Notes: generated from the sequence alone by a model not told the origin. Positions 17,457 through 26,455 are shown, numbered from the stretch's first letter. The stretch: 64,000 bases of DNA from Mesorhizobium sp. J8 (GCF_016591715.1 NZ_AP024109.1:3720001-3784000), one strand, 5' to 3'. A program made the numbers and translations.

Positions 17457-18989
17457 CTAGTTCGCGGCCCGGCCGGACTGCACCCACTCTTCCAGCATCT
17501 GCACCCCGAAGGCCGTGGCGCCTTCGCGGCCCAGCGGCCGGTCCTTGTCGGCCAGTTCCTTGCCGGCGATGTCGAGATGCACCCAGGGACGGTCCTCGGT
17601 GAAATTCCGCAGGAAGGCCGCGGCATAGGGCGCGTCGCCGTCTTCCATGTCCTTGGCGTGGTGCCTGATATCGGCGAAGGGCGATTGCAGCCCCTCGTCA
17701 TAGGCACGGTCGAGCGGCAGCTGCCAGAACCGCTCGCCGACCTTTTCCCCAGCCGCGATCATGCGCGAGGCGATTGTGTCGTCGGTGCTGAACAGGCCGG
17801 CGAAGACCGAGCCCAGGCCGCGCATCACCGAATAGGTCAGCGTGGCCAGATCGACGATCACCGACGGGTTGAAGCGCGAGGCGGCGTAATAGAGGCAGTC
17901 GGCCAGGATCAGCCGGCCTTCCGCATCCGTGTCGAACACCTCGACGGTCTGCCCCGACGCCGTCGTGATGATGTCGCGCGGCTTGAGCGCGGTGCCCGAC
18001 GGCATGTTCTCGGCAATGCCGAGCACGCCGACGGCGTGCACCGGGCTGCCTTGCCGGGCGAGCGCGATCAACAGGCCGACCACGGCGGCCGCGCCGCCCA
18101 TGTCGGCCTTCATGTCGAACATCTGCTCGCCGCGCTTTATGCACAGGCCGCCGGAATCGAAGCAGACGCCCTTGCCGACAAATGCCAGCGGCTGCGCCGG
18201 AGCGCCCTTGCCGCGATAGCGCAGGACCGCGACGCGCGGCGGTCTCACCGAACCCGAGCCGACTGCCAGGATCGCGTTCATGCCGAGCTCCTTCAGCCGC
18301 GCGGCATCGAGGATCTCGACATCGATGCCGGCCTCGCGCAGCGGCTCCAGGTGATCGTGGAAATTGTCCGGGTGGAGATGGTTCGGCGGCAGGTTGACCA
18401 GCGTGCGCGCATATTCGACGCCGTCGGCGATCGCGTTGACCCGGGCCAGCGCCGCCTTCAACTCCGGACGGGCCGCGCCGATCAATTGCACCCTCAGCGT
18501 TCGGTCAGCTCCGGCCCCTTGCCGCCGGTTGCGCATGTCGAAACGATAGCGCCGCAGCCGCATGCCGAGCGCGACCCGCGCCAGGATTTCCGGGGCGGGC
18601 AGATCGACGCCCACCATGGGGTCCAACACCAGAGTGGCCGCGCACTCGCCCTTGCCTTCCAGATGGGCGGCAAGCGAACCGCCCGCCCGCGTCAGCGAAA
18701 GCGTCGTAACGGCCTCAGCCCTGCCCAAAGCCAGCACCACGACGCGGCGGGCGGACATGGCCTTGGGAGCGATGACGTCGACGCAGGCGCCGGATTCCTC
18801 AAGAGCGGCCGACTCGGAACACGCACGGGACAGGATCCCGTCCATCTCGGCATCGAGCGTCGCTGCCCGTGGCCCAAAACCTGTTTGAGCGGTTTGCAGG
18901 ATCACGACGACGGAGGTTTCCGCGGAAATCTCGTCCGCCGTCTCGAAGACCGGCGCCGGCGACTGAGGCATAAAAGCTCGTTCTCCCAT
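17457..18989 (-). CDS. pepA: Leucyl aminopeptidase, M17 family
   Basis: A 510-residue M17 metallopeptidase that releases N-terminal residues from peptides, normally as a cytosolic hexamer with two metal ions. The catalytic domain has GKGVCFDSGGLCIK (metal-binding Asp and Lys), FDMKADMGGAAAV and DTDAEGRLILAD. The hallmark is usually NTDAEGRL; the first Asn is Asp here, while the metal ligands Asp and Glu are kept. The ATG at 18971 is an alternative start six residues in. It is the first gene of the peptide operon, and the LysR regulator diverges 238 bp upstream. Confidence 0.9.
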   Translation of the reverse strand: MGERAFMPQSPAPVFETADEISAETSVVVILQTAQTGFGPRAATLDAEMDGILSRACSESAALEESGACVDVIAPKAMSARRVVVLALGRAEAVTTLSLTRAGGSLAAHLEGKGECAATLVLDPMVGVDLPAPEILARVALGMRLRRYRFDMRNRRQGAGADRTLRVQLIGAARPELKAALARVNAIADGVEYARTLVNLPPNHLHPDNFHDHLEPLREAGIDVEILDAARLKELGMNAILAVGSGSVRPPRVAVLRYRGKGAPAQPLAFVGKGVCFDSGGLCIKRGEQMFDMKADMGGAAAVVGLLIALARQGSPVHAVGVLGIAENMPSGTALKPRDIITTASGQTVEVFDTDAEGRLILADCLYYAASRFNPSVIVDLATLTYSVMRGLGSVFAGLFSTDDTIASRMIAAGEKVGERFWQLPLDRAYDEGLQSPFADIRHHAKDMEDGDAPYAAAFLRNFTEDRPWVHLDIAGKELADKDRPLGREGATAFGVQMLEEWVQSGRAAN

Positions 18990-19227
18990 TTGCGGGCGCT
19001 CCGAAGGCCAGCCTGCGCCATGCGCAAAGCTTCGCCGGCCAGCGGTGGAACCGGTCGCGCCGGTCTCCGCCGCTGGTGCAACGGCATCGGATTGCCCAAA
19101 TAATCGTTTTCGGATGGCGACTTAGTCGCTCTTGCCTTTTGGGTATCCCTGAACCGGCCAAGCGATCAAACGCCAATTTTACCCAAGTCGATTGACAAAA
19201 ACTCAACTGACATTTCATGATCGGTGA

Positions 19228-20130
19228 ATGGCCCTGCCCTCACTCAATGGCATGCGCGCTTTCGAGGCCGCCGCGCGTCTCGGCAGCATCAAGGATGCAG
19301 CGGAAGAGCTGCATCTGACGCCCTCGGCCGTCAGCCGCCACATCCGCGCGCTTGAAAGAAACCTCGGCCAGGACCTGTTCGAACGTGGCTTTCGCCAGAT
19401 CACCCCGACCATCAGGGGCTCATACTATGCGCGCTCTCTCTCGGAGGCATTCGAGGCCATCTGGCGCGCAACCGACGATGTCAGCTTCGTCGATGCGCCG
19501 GGGCACGGCAGGACCCAGCGTGTCAGGGTGCTCTGCGTGCCGGCCGTCCTGAACCTTTGGCTGGCCGACCGGTTGCCGAATTTCCGCAAGCTGCACCCGT
19601 CCGTGGACCTGGAGATCTCGACGTCCGGCAAGCGCGCCAATTTCGATTTGGCCATTGTCGACGAGTTCGTCTACAAGGCCGGTCCGGCACTCACGCTGCT
19701 GATCCCGCTGGTCCTGACCCCAGTCTGCGCGCCCTCGCTGCTCGACGGACCCGTGCCGCTCAGAACGCCCGCCGATCTGGTCAATCATCACCTGATCCAC
19801 GAATGCGAAAGCATGCGCTGGCGGCGCTGGCTGGAGCAGGAGGGCGTCCTCGACGCCACGCCCAAATCCAGCACGACGCTCGATGACTGCACCTTGATCA
19901 TGCGCGAGGTGATAAACGGCGCGGGGATCGCTCTGGCCGACACCATGATGGCGCAGGACCTTCTGCAGCAAGGCAGGCTTGTCGCCCCCTTCAGCGCCCG
20001 CCACACCTATCCCGCCGGCATCTATCTGCACCAGCGCCGCAGCATCGGAAACAAGCCGGGCACCGGCCTGTTCCAGGACTGGCTGCTCGCCGAGATCGCC
20101 GACCACAAGCGGATCATGGGTATCGCGTAG
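19228..20130 (+). CDS. LysR-family regulator (GcvA-like), probable regulator of the peptide operon
   Basis: A 300-residue LysR protein. The winged helix-turn-helix occupies residues 4-63 (FEAAARLGSIKDAAEELHLT, then SAVSRHIRALE), followed by a type-2 periplasmic-binding effector domain. The N-terminal sequence is closest in style to GcvA/AmpR regulators. It is divergent from pepA, the usual arrangement for a LysR protein controlling its neighbour. The effector is unknown; a peptide or amino acid would fit the context. A TTGACA element at 19192-19197 lies just upstream of its ATG. Confidence 0.85.
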   Translation: MALPSLNGMRAFEAAARLGSIKDAAEELHLTPSAVSRHIRALERNLGQDLFERGFRQITPTIRGSYYARSLSEAFEAIWRATDDVSFVDAPGHGRTQRVRVLCVPAVLNLWLADRLPNFRKLHPSVDLEISTSGKRANFDLAIVDEFVYKAGPALTLLIPLVLTPVCAPSLLDGPVPLRTPADLVNHHLIHECESMRWRRWLEQEGVLDATPKSSTTLDDCTLIMREVINGAGIALADTMMAQDLLQQGRLVAPFSARHTYPAGIYLHQRRSIGNKPGTGLFQDWLLAEIADHKRIMGIA

Positions 20131-20170
20131 CGTATCCCGGAAAGGCGTGCCGACCGAAGCGCCGCGCAAG

Positions 20171-20200
20171 AAAAAAGGCGGTGGCCGCCCGGCCACCGCC
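20171..20200 (-). terminator. Rho-independent terminator of the small secreted-protein gene
   Basis: Arms GGCGGTGGCC (20177-20186) and GGCCACCGCC (20191-20200) with a four-base loop, followed on the minus strand by TTTTTT. It lies just past the stop of the small gene at 20224 and faces the end of the LysR gene. Confidence 0.85.
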
Positions 20201-20223
20201 TTCGCATCTGTCGACGGCTGGGC

Positions 20224-20490
20224 TCAACCCTTGATGGTGGCGGTCAGCTCGTCATAGGCCTTGCAGGCTTCATCGAGCGTCGTCGCGCCCTGATACTTGG
20301 CCGTCACGGCCTGCACCTTGGCGGTCAGGTCGGCCGCCTTGCTCGGATCCTTGGTGATCGCTTCCTGGAGGGCAGCAGCCATGTCCTGCGCCTTCTTGGC
20401 GGCGATTTCCTGCGTGCATTCCGGCCCCTTGGAGCAAGCCGAGCCGGCCAATGCCGCAACACCAACGGCAACGAGCAAAAACTTCTTCAT
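20224..20490 (-). CDS. Small secreted or lipoprotein-like protein of unknown function
   Basis: An 88-residue protein: MKKFLLVAVGVAALAGSAC is a signal sequence with a cysteine at 19 (GSAC, a weak lipobox), so it is either a lipoprotein or cleaved near there. The mature part is mostly helical with two more cysteines (ECTQE and DEACKAY). A GAGGAG ribosome site lies eight bases before the ATG at 20490. A terminator follows directly, so it is a single-gene transcript. No family recognised. Confidence 0.65.
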   Translation of the reverse strand: MKKFLLVAVGVAALAGSACSKGPECTQEIAAKKAQDMAAALQEAITKDPSKAADLTAKVQAVTAKYQGATTLDEACKAYDELTATIKG

Positions 20491-20694
20491 GTCAATCATC
20501 TCCTCAAAAAAGGCAGCCGCCCATCGCGGCTGCCTCCAATGGCCGAAGCCGAGCGTGCCATAACCTCTGATTGTGGCGGCGCGCAACGATCGGGCCGCAT
20601 AAACTTGTGTAACGAGGCTGCAATATCGCGACGCTCCGAGTTCAGGCCGCCCAATGCATGTCGCATGGGACCGTTCGACGCGAGGCGGTCGGAT

Positions 20695-20790
20695 CGACTC
20701 GGAAAACGCAGGGCGGTTTGCCGTCCGGAACTGCATGAAAACAAGAGATGAAGCGTCTCTCGTTTTCGCGAAACGGTGAGACGCTCCAGG
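20695..20790 (+). repeat. Nested-hairpin intergenic repeat, copy A
   Basis: A roughly 95-bp element beginning GGAAAACGCAGGGCGG and ending with the arms AGCGTCTC (20752-20759) and GAGACGCT (20778-20785). It aligns with a second copy at 31317-31417 through shared blocks such as GCGGTTTxCCGxCCGGAA and TTCxxGAAACGxTGAxxCGCTC. It sits in the 315-bp gap (20491-20805) between the small secreted-protein gene and the MFS gene; I see nothing else in that gap beyond the promoter side of the small gene. Confidence 0.65.
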
Positions 20791-20805
20791 TCAACCGGAA
20801 CAAGT

Positions 20806-22014
20806 TCAGCTGCGTGGCTGTAGCAGCGCCAGCACGACCGTCGAGGCAGCCAGGATGACGGTAATGGTCAGCGGCCCGGAGGCACCATAGGTGTCCACGA
20901 CATATCCGCCGAGAACCGCTCCGATAGTTATGGCAACCTGGAAAGAGACGACCATTAGGCTACCCGCAGCTTCAAGCGCATCAGGTGCCGCGCGGGACAG
21001 ATTGGTCGGCAGCACCACTGGTGCCATGCCGAATGCCAAGCCCCAAAGCGTGACAAATCCGAACGCCACTGCGATGTGCACGCCCCAAAGCACCAATGCC
21101 AGAGCCGCAAACGCCATCAGCGCCGCCGTGCCCACGAGTGCCGTGCGGATATTGGCGTCGGCCATGCGGCCGCCGGCAACGTTGCCGATCACCGCGGCGA
21201 TGCCAAATCCGAGCAGGGCCATGGCAATTGGTCCGGTTGCCAGGAGCGTCACATGTTCGAGGAAGGGGCGGACATAGACTGAGCCGGCAAAATGCCCTGT
21301 CATCAGCAAAAGGATGGCCAGCATGCCGAGCTGAATGCCACGCCGCCGTGTCAGTCGAAATACATCCGCAAGACTGTTGCTGGCTGTGGCAGGCAGGGTC
21401 GGCAGGCTGAGCAACTGCAGCAGCAGGGCAATCAAGGCCAGCCCCGCTGTCAGCGCCATGGCGCTGCGCCATCCCAGCCAGTCGCTGATCAAGGCACCCG
21501 CCGATGGCGCGGCAATGGTGGCAAGCGACACGCCGAGGGTGACGATGCCCATGCCCCGACCTGTCGCATTGGCGCCAACCAGCCTGGCCACGACGGCAAC
21601 CGAGAGTGCCCAGAATGCGCTGAGAGCGATTCCGAGCCCGGCCCGGCCCAGCAGCAGCAGCCAGAAATTGGGCGCCAGCGCTGCAAGAAGGTTGGAACCG
21701 ATCGCCAAGGCGCTGAGGCCGACCAGCACCGTCTTGCGGTTCAGTCGGCCGATGAGGACATTGCTCAACATGGCCGTCACCGCGCCAACCGAAGCGGTGG
21801 CGGTGACGACCTGCCCGGCCGTTCCTTCGCTGATGCCGAGATCGCGCGCCATTGGCGTCAGCAGACCTGCCGGCAGGAATTCGGCCGACACCAGGGCGAA
21901 GCTGGTGGCAGCCAACGAAATGACCGCGAACCAGGTGGCCGCGTTCCACGCGGTTGGCGCTGCGGCATCGAGGTCCAATGCCGCGTCTTCAAGCTGTAAT
22001 GTTGTGTCTGTCAC
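20806..22014 (-). CDS. MFS transporter (DHA1-like, arabinose/sugar efflux type)
   Basis: A 402-residue, 12-helix major facilitator. The N-half has FLPAGLLTPMARDLGISEGTAGQ and the conserved loop RLNRK; GxxLGVSLATIAAPSAGALI is the exporter-type motif C in helix 5. These fit the DHA1 group of sugar, amino-acid or drug exporters. The start is GTG at 22014 with GGAGA seven bases upstream, and that GGAGA lies inside a perfect hairpin. It follows an AraC regulator on the same strand after 60 bp, so that regulator probably controls it. Confidence 0.82.
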   Translation of the reverse strand: MTDTTLQLEDAALDLDAAAPTAWNAATWFAVISLAATSFALVSAEFLPAGLLTPMARDLGISEGTAGQVVTATASVGAVTAMLSNVLIGRLNRKTVLVGLSALAIGSNLLAALAPNFWLLLLGRAGLGIALSAFWALSVAVVARLVGANATGRGMGIVTLGVSLATIAAPSAGALISDWLGWRSAMALTAGLALIALLLQLLSLPTLPATASNSLADVFRLTRRRGIQLGMLAILLLMTGHFAGSVYVRPFLEHVTLLATGPIAMALLGFGIAAVIGNVAGGRMADANIRTALVGTAALMAFAALALVLWGVHIAVAFGFVTLWGLAFGMAPVVLPTNLSRAAPDALEAAGSLMVVSFQVAITIGAVLGGYVVDTYGASGPLTITVILAASTVVLALLQPRS

Positions 22015-22017
22015 TGA

Positions 22018-22042
22018 AAGATCTCCAAGGTCTGGAGATCTT
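22018..22042 (-). promoter_or_regulatory. Hairpin or operator covering the ribosome site of the MFS exporter gene
   Basis: Perfect 10-bp arms (22018-22027 and 22033-22042) with a five-base loop. In the mRNA the 3' arm TGGAGATCTT contains the GGAGA Shine-Dalgarno sequence, so folding would block translation. As DNA it would serve equally well as an operator for a dimeric repressor. Confidence 0.6.
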
Positions 22043-22074
22043 AGATAGACGAGTTCCTTCGGATGATATGTATC

Positions 22075-23058
22075 TTAAAATCCGAAATTCATATCCGTTC
22101 GTCCGGAAATTGTGCGACGCACAACGCCTGGCGAGACATTGGTGATGCGTTTGAAAGCGCGCGCGAAGGATGCTTCGCTATCATAGCCCAAACGGGTAGC
22201 GACCTCGGCAACCGACAAGCCGTTTTGCCCCAGCAGCTCGCGGGCAAGCTGCATGCGCAGACGGGCGAGATAGCGGGCAGCCCCCTCTCCTAGTACAGCG
22301 CTGAAGCGCTCGGCGAAGATCGAGCGTGATTGGCCCGCGAGGCCGGCAAGGCTTTCCAAGGTCCAGTTGTGGCCGGGGTCTCGGTGCATGGCTGCCAGCG
22401 CGCGGCCGATATGGGGGTCGCGGATGGCGGCGAGCCAACCGGTGGTCGAGGCTCCAGTGCAATTGACCCAGCAGCGGATGAGCCGGGCTGTCAGCAAGTC
22501 TGCCATTCGAGACAGAATCGTGGCGCTGCCCATCTGCGGTTGCGCGGCTTCTGCCGTCATGGCCGCCAGCAAAGGACCGACGACCGGATCGTTGCCGGCG
22601 ACGTCGCAGCCTTTGATGATCGGCGGCATCAGCGCGATCAATGGGTTGAGCGCACAGACGCCCAAGGCCATGGAGCCGCAGAAAAGGGTGCTTGTCGCGC
22701 CCGTCCCTTCCCGCACCACCTCGCAGACATTGCTTCCCAACTTGGTCACCTGGCAGCTCTCGAGCGAGTCGCCGACAACGTCCGGCGCACTGGCCAGCCG
22801 ATGGGCGATGCCTTGCGGCAGCAGCACCAGGTCGCCGTCGCGCAATTCCTGCCAGCCTTCCGCTTCGGTATAAATCCAGCATGGACCTTGGCCGACAAAG
22901 TGAAAGCGAAGCAGCTTTTGTTCCGGAAAGGCGATGCTCCATGGATGTCGCAGTTCGCAGCGGCCATAGTTGACCCCGCTCAAGCGAAAGTCCTGCAGGA
23001 CCTCGCTGAGCGCATCCATGGGGATATGTGAAGGCGAACTGGACGAACGGTCAGGCAT
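22075..23058 (-). CDS. AraC-family regulator with cupin sensor domain
   Basis: A 327-residue regulator. The N-terminal half is an AraC-binding cupin (cupin_6 type: HFVGQGPCWIYTE, DGDLVLLPQGIAHRL). The C-terminal 95 residues hold two helix-turn-helix units (WTLESLAGLAGQSRSIFAERF and LSVAEVATRLGYDSEASFARAF, the second the AraC signature). The ATG at 23058 is chosen; an internal ATG at 23019 is also possible. It is followed by the MFS exporter gene, which it probably activates in response to a small ligand. Confidence 0.85.
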   Translation of the reverse strand: MPDRSSSSPSHIPMDALSEVLQDFRLSGVNYGRCELRHPWSIAFPEQKLLRFHFVGQGPCWIYTEAEGWQELRDGDLVLLPQGIAHRLASAPDVVGDSLESCQVTKLGSNVCEVVREGTGATSTLFCGSMALGVCALNPLIALMPPIIKGCDVAGNDPVVGPLLAAMTAEAAQPQMGSATILSRMADLLTARLIRCWVNCTGASTTGWLAAIRDPHIGRALAAMHRDPGHNWTLESLAGLAGQSRSIFAERFSAVLGEGAARYLARLRMQLARELLGQNGLSVAEVATRLGYDSEASFARAFKRITNVSPGVVRRTISGRTDMNFGF

Positions 23059-23187
23059 TTGGCGATTATAGATGCCGAACGTCCGGCACGCAAGCGAAGG
23101 CCGCCACAACCCGTCCTACGCTTCCTGGCAGTCCGCCCGCCCTTGCCTCCCGCTCCCGGGGCATGCAAGGAGTGGTCAAGTAACGGG

Positions 23188-25032
23188 ATGACAGGCATGG
23201 CGGTTGAAGCGTCGAGCAGCGATCTGGTGCAGGTGGTGGCGCTGCTCGCCGCGGGCGTCGTCGCCGTGCCGATCTTTAAGCGCATGGGCCTGGGCTCGAT
23301 CCTCGGCTATCTCGCCGCCGGCGTCGTCATCGGCCCGTTCGGCCTGCGCATCTTTTCCGAATCGGAAGCGATCCTCCACGTCGCCGAGCTCGGCGTCGTG
23401 ATGTTCCTGTTCATCATCGGCTTGGAGATGCAGCCTTCGCGGCTCTGGGGACTGCGCCGCGAGATCTTCGGACTGGGCGCCTTGCAAGTCGGCGTCTGCG
23501 CGGTGCTTCTGACCCTGGTCGGACTGGCGGGAGGCTTTCCGATCGCGCAGTCCTTCGTCGCCGGCGCCGGCTTCGTGCTGACTTCGACGGCGATCGTCAT
23601 GCAGTTGCTTGAGGAGCGCGGCGAGATCGCCACGCCTAAAGGCCAGCGCATCGTCTCCATCCTGCTGCTCGAAGACCTGATGATCGTGCCGCTGCTCGCG
23701 CTGATCGCCTTCCTCGCGCCCGGCGGCGCCGAGACCAGCCTCTCGGAGCGGCTGACCGAAGTCGGCATCGGCATCGCCGCAATCGTCGGACTGGTCGTGG
23801 CCGGCCGTTACCTGCTCAATCCGCTCTTCCGCATCCTGGCGGACGCCCGCGCCCGCGAAGTGATGACCGCCGCGGCGCTGCTGGTGGTGCTGGGATCGGC
23901 GCTCGCCATGCAGCTTTCCGGCCTCTCGATGGCGATGGGCGCCTTCCTTGCCGGCGTGCTCCTTTCGGAATCGACCTTCCGCCACCAGCTCGAAGCCGAT
24001 ATCGAACCGTTCCGCGGTATCCTGCTCGGCCTGTTCTTCCTCGCCGTCGGCATGTCGCTCGACCTCGGCGTCGTCGCCCAGAACTGGCGGCTCGTCGCCA
24101 TTTATGTCGTCGCCTATATGGTCATGAAAGCGATCGGCATCTACGCCGTCGCGCGCATCCTGAAGAGCGGCCACCGCGAGGCGCTCGAACGTGCCGTCTT
24201 CATGGCGCAGGGCGGTGAGTTCGCCTTCGTGCTCTACTCGTCCGCCGCCGCGGTCGGCATCATCGACGGCCAAGCCAACGCCACGCTGACCGCCATCGTC
24301 ATCATCTCGATGGTGCTGACGCCCCTGGCGATCATAGCGCTGCGCTATCTCACCCCGCGCGACGAGCAGTCGCTCGACGGCGTCGACATCGCCGAAGGCC
24401 TCACTGGCAGCGTGCTGATCATCGGCTTCGGCCGCTTCGGCCAGATCGCCAGCCAGCCGCTGCTGCTGCGCGGGCTGGATGTCTCGATCATCGACAACGA
24501 GGTGGAGATGATCCAGGCGGCCGCCGATTTCGGCTTCAAGGTCTATTATGGCGACGGCACCAGGCTCGACATCCTGCACGCGGCCGGCGCCGGCCGGGCC
24601 CGCGCGGTTCTGATCTGTGTCGACAAGCCGGATGCAGCGGTGCGCATCACGCAACTGATCAAGGCCGAATTTCCTTTGGTCACCATCCTGGCGCGCGCCT
24701 TCGACCGCGGCACCGCGCTGCAGCTCGTGCGTGCCGACGTCGACTATCAGCTGCGCGAGACCTTCGAATCGGCGCTGGTCTTCGGCGGCTCCGCGCTGGA
24801 GGCGCTGGGCGTCGATCCGGAGGAGGTCGCCGAGGTCATCGAGGACGTACGGCGACGCGACGAAGCGCGCTTCGAGACGCAGCTGGCCGAAGGCGTGCGC
24901 GCCGGCCAGCGTTTCCTCAAGGGCAATATCGGCACGCCGATCCCGACGCCGCTCACCCAGCCGCGCCGCGCCGGCCGGGCGCTGAACCAGGAGACCGCCG
25001 TCGTGCTGAATCAGGCAGAAACTAAGAACTGA
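23188..25032 (+). CDS. CPA2-family cation/proton antiporter with TrkA-N domain (KefB/KefC type)
   Basis: A 614-residue protein: about 12 helices over the first 390 residues, with the CPA2 motifs GYLAAGVVIGPFGL, GLEMQPSRLWGLRR and GAFLAGVLLSES, then a cytoplasmic Rossmann domain (VLIIGFGRFGQ near residue 409) that binds nucleotide. This is the build of glutathione-gated K+ efflux systems; a cytoplasmic tail of about 70 residues follows. The start may be 23188 or 23197 (both ATG). The DUF924 gene begins nine bases after its stop, so the two are probably cotranscribed. Ion specificity is not readable. Confidence 0.85.
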   Translation: MTGMAVEASSSDLVQVVALLAAGVVAVPIFKRMGLGSILGYLAAGVVIGPFGLRIFSESEAILHVAELGVVMFLFIIGLEMQPSRLWGLRREIFGLGALQVGVCAVLLTLVGLAGGFPIAQSFVAGAGFVLTSTAIVMQLLEERGEIATPKGQRIVSILLLEDLMIVPLLALIAFLAPGGAETSLSERLTEVGIGIAAIVGLVVAGRYLLNPLFRILADARAREVMTAAALLVVLGSALAMQLSGLSMAMGAFLAGVLLSESTFRHQLEADIEPFRGILLGLFFLAVGMSLDLGVVAQNWRLVAIYVVAYMVMKAIGIYAVARILKSGHREALERAVFMAQGGEFAFVLYSSAAAVGIIDGQANATLTAIVIISMVLTPLAIIALRYLTPRDEQSLDGVDIAEGLTGSVLIIGFGRFGQIASQPLLLRGLDVSIIDNEVEMIQAAADFGFKVYYGDGTRLDILHAAGAGRARAVLICVDKPDAAVRITQLIKAEFPLVTILARAFDRGTALQLVRADVDYQLRETFESALVFGGSALEALGVDPEEVAEVIEDVRRRDEARFETQLAEGVRAGQRFLKGNIGTPIPTPLTQPRRAGRALNQETAVVLNQAETKN

Positions 25033-25041
25033 AGGACAAGC

Positions 25042-25590
25042 ATGGCAGAACTCGATCCGCGAGCTCTTTCGGTCACCAAATTCTGGCGTGATGCCGGCGA
25101 GGACGCCTGGTTCGAGAAGAACGACGTCTTCGACGCGGATTTCCGCAATCGCTTTCTGGAGTTGCACTACGCCGCCGCGCGGCGCCAATGCGACGACTGG
25201 AATGCGCATGCCGAAGGCTCGCTGGCGCTGATGATCCTGCTCGATCAGTTCCCGCGCAACTGCTTCCGCGGCAGCGGCCACATGTACGCTACCGACCCGC
25301 TCGCCCGGTACTTCGCCGACCGGGCGATCGCCGCCGGTCAGGACCTCGAGCTGGAAGAATCGCTTCGCGTCTTCCTCTATTTGCCCTTCGAGCATTCCGA
25401 ATCGCTAGCGGACCAGCAACGGTCGGTCGAGCTGACGGCCGCTAGGGCGCCCGACTATCTGAAATATGCCGAGGAGCACCTGGAGATCGTGCGGCGCTTC
25501 GGACGTTTTCCGCACCGCAACCGCATGCTCGGCCGCGCGACGACCGCAGAAGAGCAGGCATTTTTGGACGGCGGCGGTTTTTCCGGCTGA
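25042..25590 (+). CDS. DUF924 family protein
   Basis: A 182-residue cytosolic helical protein of the DUF924 family, recognised from LMILLDQFPRNCFRG, LYLPFEHSESLADQQRSVEL and a C-terminal FGRFPHRNRMLGR. The fold is TPR-like and the function is unknown. It follows the antiporter gene after nine bases with an AAGGAC ribosome site and ends seven bases before the stop of folK, which faces it. Confidence 0.85.
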   Translation: MAELDPRALSVTKFWRDAGEDAWFEKNDVFDADFRNRFLELHYAAARRQCDDWNAHAEGSLALMILLDQFPRNCFRGSGHMYATDPLARYFADRAIAAGQDLELEESLRVFLYLPFEHSESLADQQRSVELTAARAPDYLKYAEEHLEIVRRFGRFPHRNRMLGRATTAEEQAFLDGGGFSG

Positions 25591-25597
25591 CCAGCCT

Positions 25598-26113
25598 TTA
25601 CCCCAGCCACCACTCACGGCCTGACGACAGCCGCTCGATGCCGGAGGTATCGACGGCATTGAGCCTTTCCGACACGCTCCTGCCGCCCACCGAAAGCGCG
25701 GGCGCGATCTCGGCCAGGGGCGCCAGCACGAAGGCGCGCTCCAGCATGCGCGGATGCGGCACTTCGAGCCCGGTCTCGTGGATCACCCGGTCGCCGAACA
25801 CCAGGATGTCGATGTCGATCAGGCGCGGCCCCCAGCGCTCCTCGCGCACGCGCTTCAGCCGCTTCTCGACGTCGAGGCAAAGGTCGAGCAGCGCGCGAGG
25901 CGAAAGGGCCGTCTCGATCGCGGCGGCTGCATTGAGGAAATCGGGCTGGTCGAGCTTGCCCCAAGGCGGCGTGCGGTAAAGCGAGGAGACGGCGGTGACG
26001 CGTGTCGCGTCGTCGCCGTCCAGCATGCGCAATGCCGCGCCCATTGACTTCGCCGGGTCGCCGAGATTGCCGCCGAGGCTGAGGTAGACGGCGCTATTCT
26101 GGCCAGACAACAC
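25598..26113 (-). CDS. folK: 2-amino-4-hydroxy-6-hydroxymethyldihydropteridine pyrophosphokinase
   Basis: A 171-residue enzyme that moves pyrophosphate from ATP to 6-hydroxymethyl-dihydropterin in folate synthesis. Visible motifs are YLSLGGNLGDP, SSLYRTPPWG, RWGPRLIDIDIL (catalytic and Mg-binding Asp pair) and VPHPRMLERAFVLAPL. It overlaps folB by 20 bases and is the last gene of folP-folB-folK. Confidence 0.93.
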   Translation of the reverse strand: MLSGQNSAVYLSLGGNLGDPAKSMGAALRMLDGDDATRVTAVSSLYRTPPWGKLDQPDFLNAAAAIETALSPRALLDLCLDVEKRLKRVREERWGPRLIDIDILVFGDRVIHETGLEVPHPRMLERAFVLAPLAEIAPALSVGGRSVSERLNAVDTSGIERLSSGREWWLG

Positions 26114-26453
26114 TCACCTCGACATGATCGAGCACGCCCGGCACCGGAGCGTTCGGTTTGCGCACGGTGATCGCGGCCTTCTTGATTTGCGAGAATCGTG
26201 CCGTCAGGGCCTTCGCTACCTCCAGCGCCAGCGCCTCGATCAGGAAGCGGCGATGTCCGGTCACGATTTCCTCGATGACCGCGAAGGCGACGCCGTAATT
26301 GACGGTGTCCTCGATGGAATCCTCCGTCAGCGGCCGGCTGGGCTCGACCGTCAGCTCGGCATCGACGTAGAAACGCTGGCCAAGCGTCTCCTCCTCGTCC
26401 AGCACGCCGTGGCGGGCGAAGAAGGCGCAGTTCTTCATGCGGATGACGTACAT
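26094..26453 (-). CDS. folB: Dihydroneopterin aldolase
   Basis: A 119-residue enzyme that splits dihydroneopterin to the hydroxymethyl pterin used by FolK. It shows CAFFARHGVLDEEETLGQRFYVD with the family's Tyr replaced by Phe-Ala (usually xxGYHGVL...), the substrate-binding Glu, and KAAITVRKPNAPVPG with the catalytic Lys. It begins two bases after the folP stop and overlaps folK. Confidence 0.92.
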   Translation of the reverse strand: MYVIRMKNCAFFARHGVLDEEETLGQRFYVDAELTVEPSRPLTEDSIEDTVNYGVAFAVIEEIVTGHRRFLIEALALEVAKALTARFSQIKKAAITVRKPNAPVPGVLDHVEVSVVWPE

Positions 26454-26455
26454 GA

